Origin: an uncultured Bacillus sp.
Lineage (GTDB): Bacteria > Bacillota > Bacilli > Bacillales > Cytobacillaceae
NCBI GenBank assembly: GCA_937902115.1
Contig: CALGSR010000386.1
Span: 1 to 15,056, forward strand
DNA: 15,056 bases
Reading direction: 5' to 3'
Shown: positions 14,984 through 15,056 of the stretch, in pieces
How the letters are laid out: each line of letters begins with the position of its first letter
Position numbering within the stretch: the stretch's first letter is position 1
The notes under the pieces: model-generated
Database searches by the model: none
Told to the model about the DNA's origin: nothing
What the model saw: the letters and a program-made list of their open reading frames with translations, nothing else
Position numbers and translations under genes: made by a program

Positions 14984-15022
14984 AAAAAAGGACCTCTAAT
15001 CTAAGATTAGAGGTCCTTTTTT
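14984..15022. terminator. Bidirectional terminator near the window end
   Basis: GGACCTCTAATC (14990-15001) pairs perfectly with GATTAGAGGTCC (15005-15016) around TAA. Six A (14984-14989) precede it and six T (15017-15022) follow, so it has a T-tract on both strands. TTACGCAAA (14971-14979) and TTTGCGTAA (15020-15028) extend the complementarity, with GTAC unpaired on the left. A bidirectional terminator so soon after the yabR terminator suggests a minus-strand gene arriving from the right. Confidence 0.85.
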
Positions 15023-15029
15023 GCGTAAT

Positions 15030-15056
15030 TCAAGTGCCCCAGTCCATACGTCGCTG
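15030..15056 (-). CDS. Possible 3' end of a minus-strand gene (too short to identify)
   Basis: On the minus strand the frame from the window edge reads QRRMDWGT and stops at TGA (15032-15030), 8 bases before the bidirectional terminator. This is a plausible convergent gene end. Another minus frame stays open into the hairpin, so this is only a suggestion. In B. subtilis the region after yabR carries tRNA genes and then spoIIE on the other strand sense, which I cannot recognise here. Confidence 0.15.
   Translation of the reverse strand, partial: QRRMDWGT

Noticed and set aside
1..15056. Mobile elements, CRISPR, toxin-antitoxin or defence genes, tRNA or rRNA
   Set aside because: I looked for transposase-like proteins, direct-repeat arrays with spacers, phage genes and tRNA arms on both strands and saw none. 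Apart from the window ends, the order is that of a conserved chromosomal block, and I see no previously undescribed system.

Overview
The window is a low-GC, spore-forming Firmicute chromosome segment (family Bacillaceae). It carries the conserved block known from Bacillus subtilis as spoVG-glmU(gcaD)-prs-ctc-pth(spoVC)-fin(yabK)-mfd-spoVT-yabM-yabN-rqcP(yabO)-yabP-yabQ-divIC-yabR. All genes lie on the + strand in that order. Protein identities were judged by eye from remembered family sequences and motifs, and no search was run. The sporulation genes (spoVG, fin, spoVT, yabP, yabQ), the sigma-H and sigma-B promoters and the gene order make the family assignment secure. The genus cannot be fixed from this window.

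Layout. Positions 1-53 hold the last residues of an unidentified reading frame. Positions 54-210 hold a sigma-H promoter for spoVG, which ends in an intrinsic terminator. A strong sigma-A promoter (TTGAAA-17-TATAAT-like) then drives glmU and prs, which supply UDP-GlcNAc and PRPP. A 12-bp hairpin without a T-tract follows prs. After it comes a textbook sigma-B promoter (GTTTAA-14-GGGTAT) for ctc, a general-stress L25-type ribosomal protein. A 165-base, unusually structured leader separates ctc from pth. Next are fin (anti-sigma-F), a terminator, and mfd with a TTG start. Then come spoVT with its own terminator and a second transcription unit starting at an extended -10 promoter at about 9475: yabM, yabN, rqcP. 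yabP and yabQ overlap by 4 bases, divIC follows, and yabR has its own promoter. The window closes with two strong hairpin terminators, the second of them bidirectional.

The genes fall into three mixed themes. One is housekeeping: cell-wall and nucleotide precursors, tRNA recycling, ribosome rescue, transcription-coupled repair and division. One is sporulation control. One is translation-linked stress response. There is no mobile element, CRISPR array, tRNA or rRNA, and I see no undescribed multi-gene system. The real oddities are these: yabN is broken by a -1 frameshift at an A6 run, with an apparent small in-frame loss beside it; the ctc-pth leader can form mutually exclusive hairpins and has a segment complementary to the pth ribosome-binding site; yabR has an enlarged Arg-Pro-rich linker built partly on a 9-base tandem repeat; and small open questions remain at both window ends.
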